Assembly (NCBI GenBank): GCA_910586485.1
Contig: CAJUIA010000005.1
Coordinates: 62,001-126,000, forward strand
DNA length: 64,000 bases
DNA from: an uncultured Acetatifactor sp.
Lineage (GTDB): Bacteria; Bacillota; Clostridia; Lachnospirales; Lachnospiraceae
Reading direction: 5' to 3'
The translations under genes were made by a program, and so were the position numbers. Below the pieces are notes generated by a model. The model saw only the letters and a program-made list of their open reading frames with translations, was not told the origin of the DNA and ran no database searches. Positions 36,315-43,850 of the stretch are shown piece after piece. The first letter of the stretch is position 1, and every line of letters begins with the position of its first letter.

Positions 36315-37208
36315 TCATTGCCCCATAGCCGACAAGTCCTCACGAAACGACTGCTCCGGTGAGAAAAACACCTGCAGCGCATGATAGAGATGAAGCTGCC
36401 AGGCCTTCATGTCATGAACTCCCCCCGGAATAGTGAAAAAGTCATAGTTTCTACCCTTTACAAGCTGAGGGCATAACGCCTCTGCCCTGTCCATAATATC
36501 CTTATGCTCCGCAAAGGCAATGTCCTGATCTCCGTTACAGCAGAAAAGATAATCCAGCATCAGTCCTTTTTTCTCGCCCTCCGCCAGCGTTTTCCGGATC
36601 CGCTCCACTTCCCTGTCATGGTCTCCCTTCGGTCCGCAGCAGCCGGAAAAAGGGCCGTACCAGGAAAACAGGTCAAAATTATTGTAAAAGGCCGCCCGGT
36701 AAGTGGTCATGGACCCCAGGGAAAGACCGGCAAAGGCCCGATGGTTACGGGTTCTAATCAGATTTTCCTCGGATACGTCTCCCCCTGCATAAGTGGAAAA
36801 AGCTGATTCCACGGCAGGAACCAGATCCCGGCGCAGCTCATAATGAAACTGCTCGGTAATATACTCCGCATTTTTATCTTCTTCCTCTTCTCCCCGGTAA
36901 TAGGTGGGCGCAACAATGATACAGGGCTCGCAGACCTTCCCGGCCATCATGTTGTCCAAAATGGTTACTGTATCGGGAAACATTTTAAACCACCAGTCTT
37001 CATTGACCCCGCCTCCATGGAGCAGGTATAATACGTTGTACTGCCTATCGCTGCTATAGCCGTATGGCAGATACACCCAGGCGCCTTTTTTCAGTGAGCG
37101 GCTTCCCTCTTTGTCATACGTCTGCGTGTCATAAGCAAAACGCCTGACCTCACCCTTTTTTTCCGTTTCCTTCAGCATTTCACCCGGCATCTCATAAACA
37201 TATTCCAT
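36315..37208 (-). CDS. CE1-type esterase (feruloyl/acetyl esterase-like)
   Basis: A 297-residue alpha/beta hydrolase of the esterase D/CE1 group found in xylan loci. Seen: WVYLPYGYSSDRQYNVLYLLHGGGVNEDWW (in parts) with the oxyanion-side HGGG; the nucleophile elbow FAGLSLGSMTT; CNGDQDIAF with the likely acid; and GGVHDMKAWQLHLYHAL with the catalytic His. It should cut feruloyl or acetyl esters from arabinoxylan fragments. No signal peptide. ATG 37208 follows AGGAGGGACG. It is the first gene of the upper xylan unit, directly behind the duplicated promoter region. Confidence 0.87.
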   Translation of the reverse strand: MEYVYEMPGEMLKETEKKGEVRRFAYDTQTYDKEGSRSLKKGAWVYLPYGYSSDRQYNVLYLLHGGGVNEDWWFKMFPDTVTILDNMMAGKVCEPCIIVAPTYYRGEEEEDKNAEYITEQFHYELRRDLVPAVESAFSTYAGGDVSEENLIRTRNHRAFAGLSLGSMTTYRAAFYNNFDLFSWYGPFSGCCGPKGDHDREVERIRKTLAEGEKKGLMLDYLFCCNGDQDIAFAEHKDIMDRAEALCPQLVKGRNYDFFTIPGGVHDMKAWQLHLYHALQVFFSPEQSFREDLSAMGQ

Positions 37209-37288
37209 ACAACGTCCCTCCTTCTTTCAGGCTCACCAGCCGCCTGATATGCTCCTTATATTATCATATAAATGCCCGCATTTATGGC

Positions 37289-37406
37289 ATGGCCATTCGG
37301 CCGCTTCCTGCCTCGAATAAGGTTAATTATATCATGATTACTTCGTAATCACGATCTGGATGGCCATTCGGCCGCTTCCTGCCTCGAATAAGGTTAATTA
37401 TATCAT
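37289..37406 (-). repeat. 47-bp direct repeat carrying tandem promoters for the xylan locus
   Basis: Two perfect 47-bp copies, 37289-37335 and 37360-37406, with a period of 71. Each copy ends (minus-strand 5' side) in TGATATAAT, an extended -10 sequence, so two promoters in tandem are likely for the esterase gene at 37208. Between them is a palindrome GATTAC-TTC-GTAATC (37336-37350). No strong -35 box is seen, which is common where an activator is needed. Confidence 0.75.
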
Positions 37407-37460
37407 ATAAAATTCTGTACATCTCTTCATAATTTGCTGATTCATTATCAGATATTGCTT

Positions 37461-37479
37461 TCACTTTCGTCTAAAGTGA
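37461..37479. promoter_or_regulatory. Inverted repeat, possible operator of the xylan locus
   Basis: TCACTTT-N5-AAAGTGA, a perfect 7-bp dyad about 55 bases upstream of the distal TATAAT. Its size and place fit a regulator binding site; the regulator is unknown. Confidence 0.4.
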
Positions 37480-37612
37480 ATGACAATTTCAACCTGCCTT
37501 TTCCTGTCCGAAAAAATGTCAATTATGATTGATAAACAAATCAAATTTGATATTATTATGAACAAAGCAAAACAACCGCTAACAGACCCGGAAAAATACC
37601 GGATACGCAAAA

Positions 37613-37720
37613 AATTACGGTCCATTGAGGCTGCCCTCGCGAACCGTAATTCGATTTGTCATAGTTCGTAAGTTATCACAAAAGCGCTTGCATTTATTTG
37701 TGATAACCTTAGAACTATGA
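37613..37720. other. Gene-free stretch with two large hairpins
   Basis: AATTACGGT (37613-37621) pairs with ACCGTAATT (37643-37651). TCATAGTTC-N4-GTTATCACAAA (37659-37682) pairs with TTTGTGATAAC-N4-GAACTATGA (37697-37720), a 20-bp interrupted stem. Neither is followed by a U-run. The 530 bases between 37209 and 37739 hold no convincing gene; a 63-codon plus-strand ORF there lacks a ribosome binding site. Confidence 0.5.
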
Positions 37721-37739
37721 AATATCAGATTCTATGCTC

Positions 37740-39461
37740 TTATTTCAGCAGTCTGCATTTTTTAGCAACCCGCACCAGCAGATTTCCTTTCGGGAATCCC
37801 CGCAATTCTTCCTCCGTCACCCCCCGAAAGAGGATCAGCAGGGCAAAGTAAACTGCTGCGCCAATCAAAATTGCCGGGATCACGGAAATCCGGGGAGATT
37901 TTGTCAACAGCATCAGCGCTTCATAAACGCCCCAGGCCACCGCTCCCATAAAGACGGATGCCAGCAGGGGGATCAGAAAAGTTTTCAAAATTTCCTGACG
38001 GTATCCGATGGCCTTTCGCACGGAAATCTGATTTAAAACGCACATGGCTCCCGAATACACGATGTTGGCAATGGCAACCGCGTACAGGTCCAGATTCGTG
38101 CCAAACAACAGCAGAGATGCCACTGCCGTCTGCAGAATCAAAGCAATCCCCGCATTAAAGATGGGAGCGTTCAGCTTCCCCAGCCCCTGCAGGATCTGGC
38201 TGCTCAATGTGGACAGCCCATAAAAAATTACGGACACTGCCAAGGCCATCAAGAGACCTGTAGCCAAGTCCTCCGACGCCTGGGTGTTTCTAAACAGCAA
38301 GGCCGTCACCGGCCTGGCCAGTACAAACAAGCCCACGGCACAGGGAATGGAGATAATCATGGTGGTTTTCACCGCGAGGCCAATCTTATCTCTTGCCTCC
38401 TCCGTTTTCTTAGCCGCAGTCAGCTGGGCAACCGCCGGAAGCATAGCCGCTGCCATGGCCGAAGCAAAAGCCACGGGAATATTGGAAATGGTCTGCGCCT
38501 GCCCGGAAAACACTCCCCAGCGGGAATGAATATCAACCGTATCCAGCTCCTTCAAAGCCGGTAAGGCCCTTGTATATAAAATGTTATTTACCGTGCTGCT
38601 CAAATGATAGACCGCTGTACTGATAATAAAAGGAGTTACCACCAGAGTAATTGTCTTTAATATGGATCCATAGGAATATACATCCTCATGCTCGTCACGC
38701 TGCACCCTTCTGTGAATCAGCTTCTTATTCAGGGCATACATACCCAGCATGAACAAAAGTGCCGTCAGCACCCCTGCGCCCGTTCCCATGGCGCTGCCTA
38801 TAGCTCCCTTTGTCCCCCAGAGTACCTTGCCCTCTCTGTCTGTCGGAGCCTCCATTGCCACAAAGCTGCTGCGAATCAAAAGATACGCGGCGCCCACGCT
38901 GACAATGGCGTTGGCAATCTGCTCCAGAATCTGAGAAACAGAGGTCTGAGCCATGCTCTTATGGGCCTGAAAATAACCCCGCAGCACTCCCAGAATGCCA
39001 TACACAAAAATGGTAGGCGCAAAGGTACGCAGCACCGGAATCACCTCCGGCTCTACAAACAGACCTGCGCCGAAAAACAGTAATAAACTGGCAACGCCTC
39101 CCACTGCCAGTACATACCCCAAAGCACACAGAAACATTTTGTGGGCGGCACGGTACTCCTTAAGCGCCAATTTTTGGGCAATCACCTTGGAAATCGCCGC
39201 CGGAATACTATAAGAGGAAATCATCAGCACAATGTTATAAAAATTAAAGGCAGTATTATAATAGCCCATTCCCAGGTCGCCGATGACACGATGTAAAGGG
39301 CTCCTGTAAAGGAGCCCTATCACTCTGCTGATCATTCCGGCTGCCGCTAAAATACCGGCCTGCACAAGGAAGGAGTTATCCTTCCTGAAAGAGTTGTCTT
39401 TCCTGAAGGAGTTATCCTTTCTGAAGGAGTTATCCTTCTTCTCCAAACTGTTCTTTCTCAT
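37740..39461 (-). CDS. MOP-superfamily lipid flippase, SpoVB/YtgP-like
   Basis: A 573-residue integral membrane protein with about 14 membrane segments, of the polysaccharide-biosynthesis/MviN branch. These proteins flip lipid-linked cell-wall or spore-cortex precursors outward. Seen: LAAAGMISRVIGLLYRSPLHRVIGD (in parts) at the start of the core, LRGYFQAHKSMAQTSVSQILEQIANA (in parts), SSQILQGLGKLNAPIFN. The first 30 residues hold an unusual fourfold RKDNSF-type hydrophilic repeat in front of the first helix. It follows glgA by 23 bases on the same strand. Whether it serves sporulation (SpoVB) or the wall (YtgP/MurJ-like) cannot be decided. Confidence 0.87.
   Translation of the reverse strand: MRKNSLEKKDNSFRKDNSFRKDNSFRKDNSFLVQAGILAAAGMISRVIGLLYRSPLHRVIGDLGMGYYNTAFNFYNIVLMISSYSIPAAISKVIAQKLALKEYRAAHKMFLCALGYVLAVGGVASLLLFFGAGLFVEPEVIPVLRTFAPTIFVYGILGVLRGYFQAHKSMAQTSVSQILEQIANAIVSVGAAYLLIRSSFVAMEAPTDREGKVLWGTKGAIGSAMGTGAGVLTALLFMLGMYALNKKLIHRRVQRDEHEDVYSYGSILKTITLVVTPFIISTAVYHLSSTVNNILYTRALPALKELDTVDIHSRWGVFSGQAQTISNIPVAFASAMAAAMLPAVAQLTAAKKTEEARDKIGLAVKTTMIISIPCAVGLFVLARPVTALLFRNTQASEDLATGLLMALAVSVIFYGLSTLSSQILQGLGKLNAPIFNAGIALILQTAVASLLLFGTNLDLYAVAIANIVYSGAMCVLNQISVRKAIGYRQEILKTFLIPLLASVFMGAVAWGVYEALMLLTKSPRISVIPAILIGAAVYFALLILFRGVTEEELRGFPKGNLLVRVAKKCRLLK
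39370..39441 (-). repeat. 18-bp tandem repeat in the 5' end of the flippase gene
   Basis: About four units of 18 bases, each encoding the six residues (R/K)KDNSF. Units differ by one to three bases. Copy-number changes would keep the frame. Confidence 0.8.
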
Positions 39462-39484
39462 CCAATCTCTACTTCAGCTCCTAC

Positions 39485-40933
39485 TTACGCACCAATCAGC
39501 CAGTCATACATCTCCTGATATTTCCTGGCGGAAACATGCCAGGAGAAGTCTGCTGCCATGGCTCTGTCAACCATCTTATTCCACTCGCGCTTTCGGTCAT
39601 AATAAATCTGCTCCGCATAGCGAATGGCATTCAGCATCTCATGAGCGTTGTAATTGGTAAAGCTGAAGCCCGTTCCGGTTCCTTCGTATTCATTGTATGC
39701 CTGTACCGTATCTTTGAGACCACCTGTCTCCCTCACAATGGGAATGGTGCCATAGCGCAGGGCCATGAGCTGGCTTAAGCCGCAGGGCTCAAACAGGGAC
39801 GGCATGAGAAATGCGTCGCAGGCGGCGTAAATCTTATGGGACAAAGCATCGGAATAATAAATATTGGCAGAAACCTTATCTCCGTATTTCCAGTCAAAAT
39901 GGCGGAACATATTCTCATAGCGTTCCTCGCCGGTTCCCAAAACCACCAGCTGTATATCATCCTGACATAATTCGTCCATAACATAGGCAATCAGGTCAAA
40001 GCCCTTTTGGTCCGTCAAACGGGATACCACACCGATCATCATTTTCCTGTCGTCCTGACACAGTCCCAGCTCCTGCTGAAGGGCACGCTTATTCTTTACC
40101 TTCTCCTTGCGGAAATTCACGGCATTATACTGCTTCACAATATAAGGGTCCGTCTCCGGGTTAAATTCCGTATAGTCAATACCGTTCACAATACCCCGCA
40201 GATCCCTTTGTCTCGCCCGGAGAAGTCCGTCCAGCCCTTCCCCGTAAAAAGGCGTCTTAATCTCTTCCGCATACGTATTGCTCACCGTGGTCACCGCATC
40301 GGAGTAAACGATACCGCCCTTTAAAAGATTTGCATCCTTGTATGCCTCCAGCTTATCGGGAGTGAAATAGAATTCCGGCAGTCCGGTGATGCCCCGGACC
40401 GTTTTTGTATCCCATTTCCCTTGAAATTTCAGATTATGGATGGTGATCACCGACTTGATCCCGCGGTAGAAATCTCCCTCCTGAAAACGTTCCTTTAAAT
40501 ATACCGGGATCAGGCCTGTCTGCCAGTCATGGCAGTGAATCACATCCGGCCTGAATCCCAGCACGGGAAGCGCAGACAAAACCGCCTTGCAGAAAAACGC
40601 ATATCGCTCGATCTCCCACTTCTGATCGTCACTGTATACCTTGGAGCCGTTAAAATAATATTCATTGTCTATAAAGTAGTAATGTACACCCTCCACTTCC
40701 GCTTCCAGCAGACCTACATAAACATTTTTCCAGTCAAAATCCATGTAAAAATGTCTGACATACTGCATTTTGTCCTTCCACTCCTGCTTCATGCAGACAT
40801 ACCTGGGAATGATCACCCGTACATCAAAATACTGCTTGTCAATACACTTCGGAAGGGAGCCCACAACATCGGCAAGCCCGCCTGTCTTAATAAAAGGAAC
40901 ACCTTCTGATGCTGCAAAAAGAATTTTTTTCAT
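39485..40933 (-). CDS. glgA: Glycogen synthase (ADP-glucose type)
   Basis: A 482-residue GT5 glycosyltransferase adding glucose from ADP-glucose to glycogen. Seen: MKKILFAASEGVPFIKTGGLADVVGSLP (in parts) with the KTGGL sugar-nucleotide motif, HCHDWQTGLIPVYL, VITIHNLKFQG, GIVYSDAVTTVSNTYA, NGIDYTEFNP, SRLTDQKGFDLI and PSLFEPCGLSQLMALRYGTIPIVRETGGLKDTV (in parts). ATG 40933 is chosen because the longer frame adds residues not present in the family. A promoter lies about 60 bases upstream. The other glycogen genes are not in the window. Confidence 0.96.
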   Translation of the reverse strand: MKKILFAASEGVPFIKTGGLADVVGSLPKCIDKQYFDVRVIIPRYVCMKQEWKDKMQYVRHFYMDFDWKNVYVGLLEAEVEGVHYYFIDNEYYFNGSKVYSDDQKWEIERYAFFCKAVLSALPVLGFRPDVIHCHDWQTGLIPVYLKERFQEGDFYRGIKSVITIHNLKFQGKWDTKTVRGITGLPEFYFTPDKLEAYKDANLLKGGIVYSDAVTTVSNTYAEEIKTPFYGEGLDGLLRARQRDLRGIVNGIDYTEFNPETDPYIVKQYNAVNFRKEKVKNKRALQQELGLCQDDRKMMIGVVSRLTDQKGFDLIAYVMDELCQDDIQLVVLGTGEERYENMFRHFDWKYGDKVSANIYYSDALSHKIYAACDAFLMPSLFEPCGLSQLMALRYGTIPIVRETGGLKDTVQAYNEYEGTGTGFSFTNYNAHEMLNAIRYAEQIYYDRKREWNKMVDRAMAADFSWHVSARKYQEMYDWLIGA

Positions 40934-40992
40934 TGTTACCCTCCACCGCATAATTTCAAATCAGGAACGGCTCTGCCATTCCTCTGTATTTT

Positions 40993-41021
40993 ATTATACA
41001 ACAGTATCAACCCAGTGGAAA
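40993..41021 (-). promoter_or_regulatory. Predicted promoter of glgA
   Basis: TTTCCA (41021 to 41016), 17 bases, TATAAT (40998 to 40993) on the minus strand. The -35 box is weak. Confidence 0.5.
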
Positions 41022-41042
41022 GTACTTTTTTGAATCTGCAAA

Positions 41043-41558
41043 CTATTCTCTATAGGAAAGTCGTATCCTGTCCGCAATCAATGCAATGAATTCGGAATTT
41101 GTCGGCTTCCCCTTTCCCGTATCAATCGTATAGCCGAATAATGCGTCCAGAGTCTCCATTCTGCCGCGGCTCCATGCCACCTCGATGGCATGACGGATTG
41201 CCCTCTCCACTCTGCTGGGTGTGGTCTGAAAACGCTTTGCTATGGTCGGATAAAGTATTTTGGTGATGGAGCTGATCATTGCCGGGTCCTCCACAGACAT
41301 CATGATCGCCTCCCGCAGGTACTGGTATCCCTTGATGTGCGCCGGTACTCCGATCTCGTGTATCATGTCGGTCACGTCCTGTTCCAGATCCCTGATAATC
41401 TCCTTTTTCTCTGCCTCCGGCACGGTACGATTGCTGTCAGTCTTTGCAGAAGGAACCGTAATCATAATCTGAAATTCTTTATCCCCGTTCATCAAATCCC
41501 CTAATATCTTGTATATTTTTTCATTATCTTTCGCAGCCGTAACGTTGAGTTGTTCCAT
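41043..41558 (-). CDS. Spo0A C-terminal-domain protein without a receiver
   Basis: A 171-residue regulator. Residues about 63-168 are an almost typical Spo0A DNA-binding domain: [48 protein letters not shown] (in parts) with the recognition helix, and [18 protein letters not shown]. The N-terminal 60 residues carry no phospho-receiver: there is no acidic pocket or Asp phosphorylation site. Full Spo0A is about 260 residues. ATG 41558 follows GGAGG, so the short form is the real product and not a truncated reading. A promoter is visible upstream. It probably binds 0A-box DNA without phosphorylation control, or responds through its own N-terminal segment. Confidence 0.88.
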   Translation of the reverse strand: MEQLNVTAAKDNEKIYKILGDLMNGDKEFQIMITVPSAKTDSNRTVPEAEKKEIIRDLEQDVTDMIHEIGVPAHIKGYQYLREAIMMSVEDPAMISSITKILYPTIAKRFQTTPSRVERAIRHAIEVAWSRGRMETLDALFGYTIDTGKGKPTNSEFIALIADRIRLSYRE

Positions 41559-41603
41559 AAAAATCCCTCCAAGTTGAAGAAAGTCAAAATTTCGTACTTT
41601 TCC

Positions 41604-41633
41604 ATTATAAAAGATATAAGTTTGATACAGCAA
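41604..41633 (-). promoter_or_regulatory. Predicted promoter of the Spo0A-like gene
   Basis: TTGCTG (41633 to 41628), 18 bases, TATAAT (41609 to 41604) on the minus strand, ending about 45 bases before the start codon. Confidence 0.55.
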
Positions 41634-41667
41634 CTCCAACTCATCGCGCATTTCGCCCAAGTGCGGC

Positions 41668-41697
41668 AAAAAATCCGGCAGGACGGGAACATCCTGC
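41668..41697 (-). terminator. Terminator-like hairpin upstream of the Spo0A-like gene
   Basis: GCAGGA-N8-TCCTGC followed after a few bases by TTTTTT on the minus strand. No minus-strand gene lies upstream, so it may end a short leader or small RNA that begins between 41700 and 41830. That stretch has several GC-rich inverted repeats and no ORF that I can support. Confidence 0.5.
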
Positions 41698-41828
41698 GGT
41701 ATTCTACATTTTTCCCGTTAAAATACTCTTTTTAAGCCTGCCGGCAAGCAGGTAACAGGCGGCTGCCGTCGTCAGGCTGTTGGAGGCTGAACCTTAACCA
41801 TTTATAAAGGCGGCTGCCTCGCAGGATA

Positions 41829-41857
41829 TTGCATTTTACAAACGGATCGTATATAAT
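41829..41857 (+). promoter_or_regulatory. Predicted promoter of holA
   Basis: TTGCAT (41829-41834), 17 bases, TATAAT (41852-41857) on the plus strand, 41 bases before the holA start. Confidence 0.65.
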
Positions 41858-41898
41858 GCACCATAAATGGAAGCAAATTCGTTTGACAAGGAGCCGGC

Positions 41899-42876
41899 AT
41901 GAGGCAGATCACAGAGGACATCAAACAAAATAAATTTAAACAGGCCTACCTTCTTTACGGAGAAGAGCGCTATCTGCGGCGGCAGTACCGGGAGAAGCTT
42001 CGTCAGGCACTCTGCACCGACGGGGATACCATGAATGTGCATGTTTATGAAGGGAAAGATATTAACACAGGAGAAATTATCGACCTGGCGGAAACTCTGC
42101 CCTTTTTAGCCGAGCGCCGGGTCATTCTGCTGTCAGACAGCGGCCTGTTCAAATCCGGCGGGGAAAAAATGGCCGAATACCTGGCCGCCCCCTGTGAAAC
42201 CACCTTCTTCATATTTTCCGAAAGTGAGGTGGACAAGCGGAGCAAGCTGTACAAAACCGTTCAGTCAAAGGGATATGCCGCGGAATTTGCCACCCAGGAT
42301 GAAAATACACTGAAACGCTGGATCGGCAGCACCCTGGCAAAGGACGGAAAAAAGATTACCGAAAGCACCGTGCAGCTGATTATTTCCAAAACCGGCACCA
42401 ACATGGACAATATCCAGATGGAGCTGGAAAAGCTGGTCTGTTATTGCATGGACAGGGATGTGATCACCGATGGGGATGTGGAAGCCATCTGCACCACCCG
42501 GATCAGCAACCACATCTTTGACATGATAAACGCCATTGCCGATAAAAAACAAAAACAGGCTCTGGAGCTTTATTATGACCTTCTGGCCTTAAAGGAGCCA
42601 CCCATGCGTATTTTGTTCCTCATCGCCAGGCAGTGTAATATGCTGTTACAGACAAAGGAGCTGAAATCTAAGGGTCACGATAACCGCTCCATTGGCACAA
42701 AAATAGGCGTGCCGCCCTTCATCGCGCAAAAATACGTGAATCAGGCGGCACGGTTCAAGGCCTCTACCCTGCGAAACGCGGTACGGCAGTGCGTGGAAGC
42801 GGAGGAAGCCATAAAAAGCGGTCGCATGAATGATATGATGAGTGTGGAAATATTGATTCTTAACGTTCTTCTCTAA
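41899..42876 (+). CDS. holA: DNA polymerase III subunit delta
   Basis: A 325-residue clamp-loader subunit that opens the beta sliding clamp during replication. Seen: the N-terminal KQAYLLYGEERYLRRQYREKL typical of HolA (LxGxExxL), then a Rossmann-like AAA+ domain with LPFLAERRVILLSDSGLF, and FFIFSESEVDKRSKLYK. The middle helical part has the characteristic MDNIQMELEKLVCY, and the C-terminal collar region has RILFLIARQCNMLLQTKEL. ATG 41899 follows AAGGAG. It is one of only two plus-strand genes. Its 3' end overlaps the converging permease gene by 17 bases. Confidence 0.95.
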   Translation: MRQITEDIKQNKFKQAYLLYGEERYLRRQYREKLRQALCTDGDTMNVHVYEGKDINTGEIIDLAETLPFLAERRVILLSDSGLFKSGGEKMAEYLAAPCETTFFIFSESEVDKRSKLYKTVQSKGYAAEFATQDENTLKRWIGSTLAKDGKKITESTVQLIISKTGTNMDNIQMELEKLVCYCMDRDVITDGDVEAICTTRISNHIFDMINAIADKKQKQALELYYDLLALKEPPMRILFLIARQCNMLLQTKELKSKGHDNRSIGTKIGVPPFIAQKYVNQAARFKASTLRNAVRQCVEAEEAIKSGRMNDMMSVEILILNVLL

Positions 42877-43849
42877 AGTATGCCAGTCCCAGATGTGCCG
42901 GGGGCTGGTTTTCTTTTTTCCGGTGCAGGCTGCTGATGATCAGCACCACAATGGTAACCACATAGGGCACCATCTGAATCAGGTCCGTCACATAGCTGGC
43001 CACGGTAAATCCCAGGAGGCTTGGCAGGAACTGATACAGCCAGTAAAGCATCCCAAACAGATATGCTCCCCAGATGGCATTTAAGGGCCGCCAGGTGGTA
43101 AATATCACCAGCGCCACCGCCAGCCAGCCCAGCGCTTCGATCTGCCCTGTGGTGGCCCAGATGCCGGAATTATAATCCAGCACATAATACATGCCGCCAA
43201 TTCCGGAAATACCCGCACCGATACAGGTTGCCAGATATTTGTACCTTGTGACGCTGATTCCGGCGGCGTCTGCGGTGGCAGGATTTTCTCCCACTGCTCT
43301 TAAGTTCAGGCCGGCTCTGGTCCTGTTTAAGAAAATATGCAGTGCCACTGCCAGCACAATGGCCCCATAGACCAGAAAACCGTAGCCGAACACGGTCTGT
43401 CCCACAACCCCCAGTCCGGAGAGAAAGGGAATCTTATGAGCATAGGCACTGTTTGCCAAAGGCGCTGCAGTATAGCTCTTTCCGTTTAAGATAAATACAC
43501 CGAAGAAATTGGCAATGCCCATGCCGAAGGTCGTCAGGGCAAGGCCGGTAACGTTCTGGTTTGCCCGCAGGGTAATGGTCAAAAAGCTGTAGATCAGCCC
43601 TCCCAGCATGGAGGCCGCCACGCAGCACACAAAGGACAGCAATACACAGACAAAGGCATTGGGAGCCGCTGCATTGTTTTCATAGTAAAACGCACTGGCA
43701 AAGCCCGCAAAGCCGCCCAGATACATGATACCGGGCACGCCCAGATTCAGATTTCCGGATTTTTCCGTGAGGATTTCCCCCATGGCTCCGTACATAATGA
43801 TCGTGCCGAAGGGAACTGCCCGGATAATCCACGCAATCAGATTGCTCAT
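42860..43849 (-). CDS. Nucleoside ABC transporter permease (NupQ/YufQ-like)
   Basis: A 329-residue inner-membrane permease with about nine hydrophobic segments, of the branched-chain-type permease family used with BMP lipoproteins. Seen: MYGAMGEILTEKSGNLNLGVPGIMYLGGFAGF (in parts) near the N-terminus, VTGLALTTFGMGIANFFG, and LNLRAVGENPATADAAGISVTRYKYLA (in parts), the cytoplasmic coupling loop. It imports nucleosides or related compounds together with the second permease, the double ATPase and the lipoprotein upstream. It is last in the unit, one base after the preceding gene. Confidence 0.9.
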   Translation of the reverse strand: MSNLIAWIIRAVPFGTIIMYGAMGEILTEKSGNLNLGVPGIMYLGGFAGFASAFYYENNAAAPNAFVCVLLSFVCCVAASMLGGLIYSFLTITLRANQNVTGLALTTFGMGIANFFGVFILNGKSYTAAPLANSAYAHKIPFLSGLGVVGQTVFGYGFLVYGAIVLAVALHIFLNRTRAGLNLRAVGENPATADAAGISVTRYKYLATCIGAGISGIGGMYYVLDYNSGIWATTGQIEALGWLAVALVIFTTWRPLNAIWGAYLFGMLYWLYQFLPSLLGFTVASYVTDLIQMVPYVVTIVVLIISSLHRKKENQPPAHLGLAYFREER

Positions 43850-43850
43850 G

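Noticed and set aside
37480..37671. 63-codon plus-strand ORF in the gap between the xylan promoter and the flippase gene
   Set aside because: No ribosome binding site, no recognisable domain, and the region is dominated by hairpins on which the ORF ends.
39370..39441. CRISPR-like direct repeats
   Set aside because: The units are contiguous 18-mers without spacers and encode amino acids in frame.
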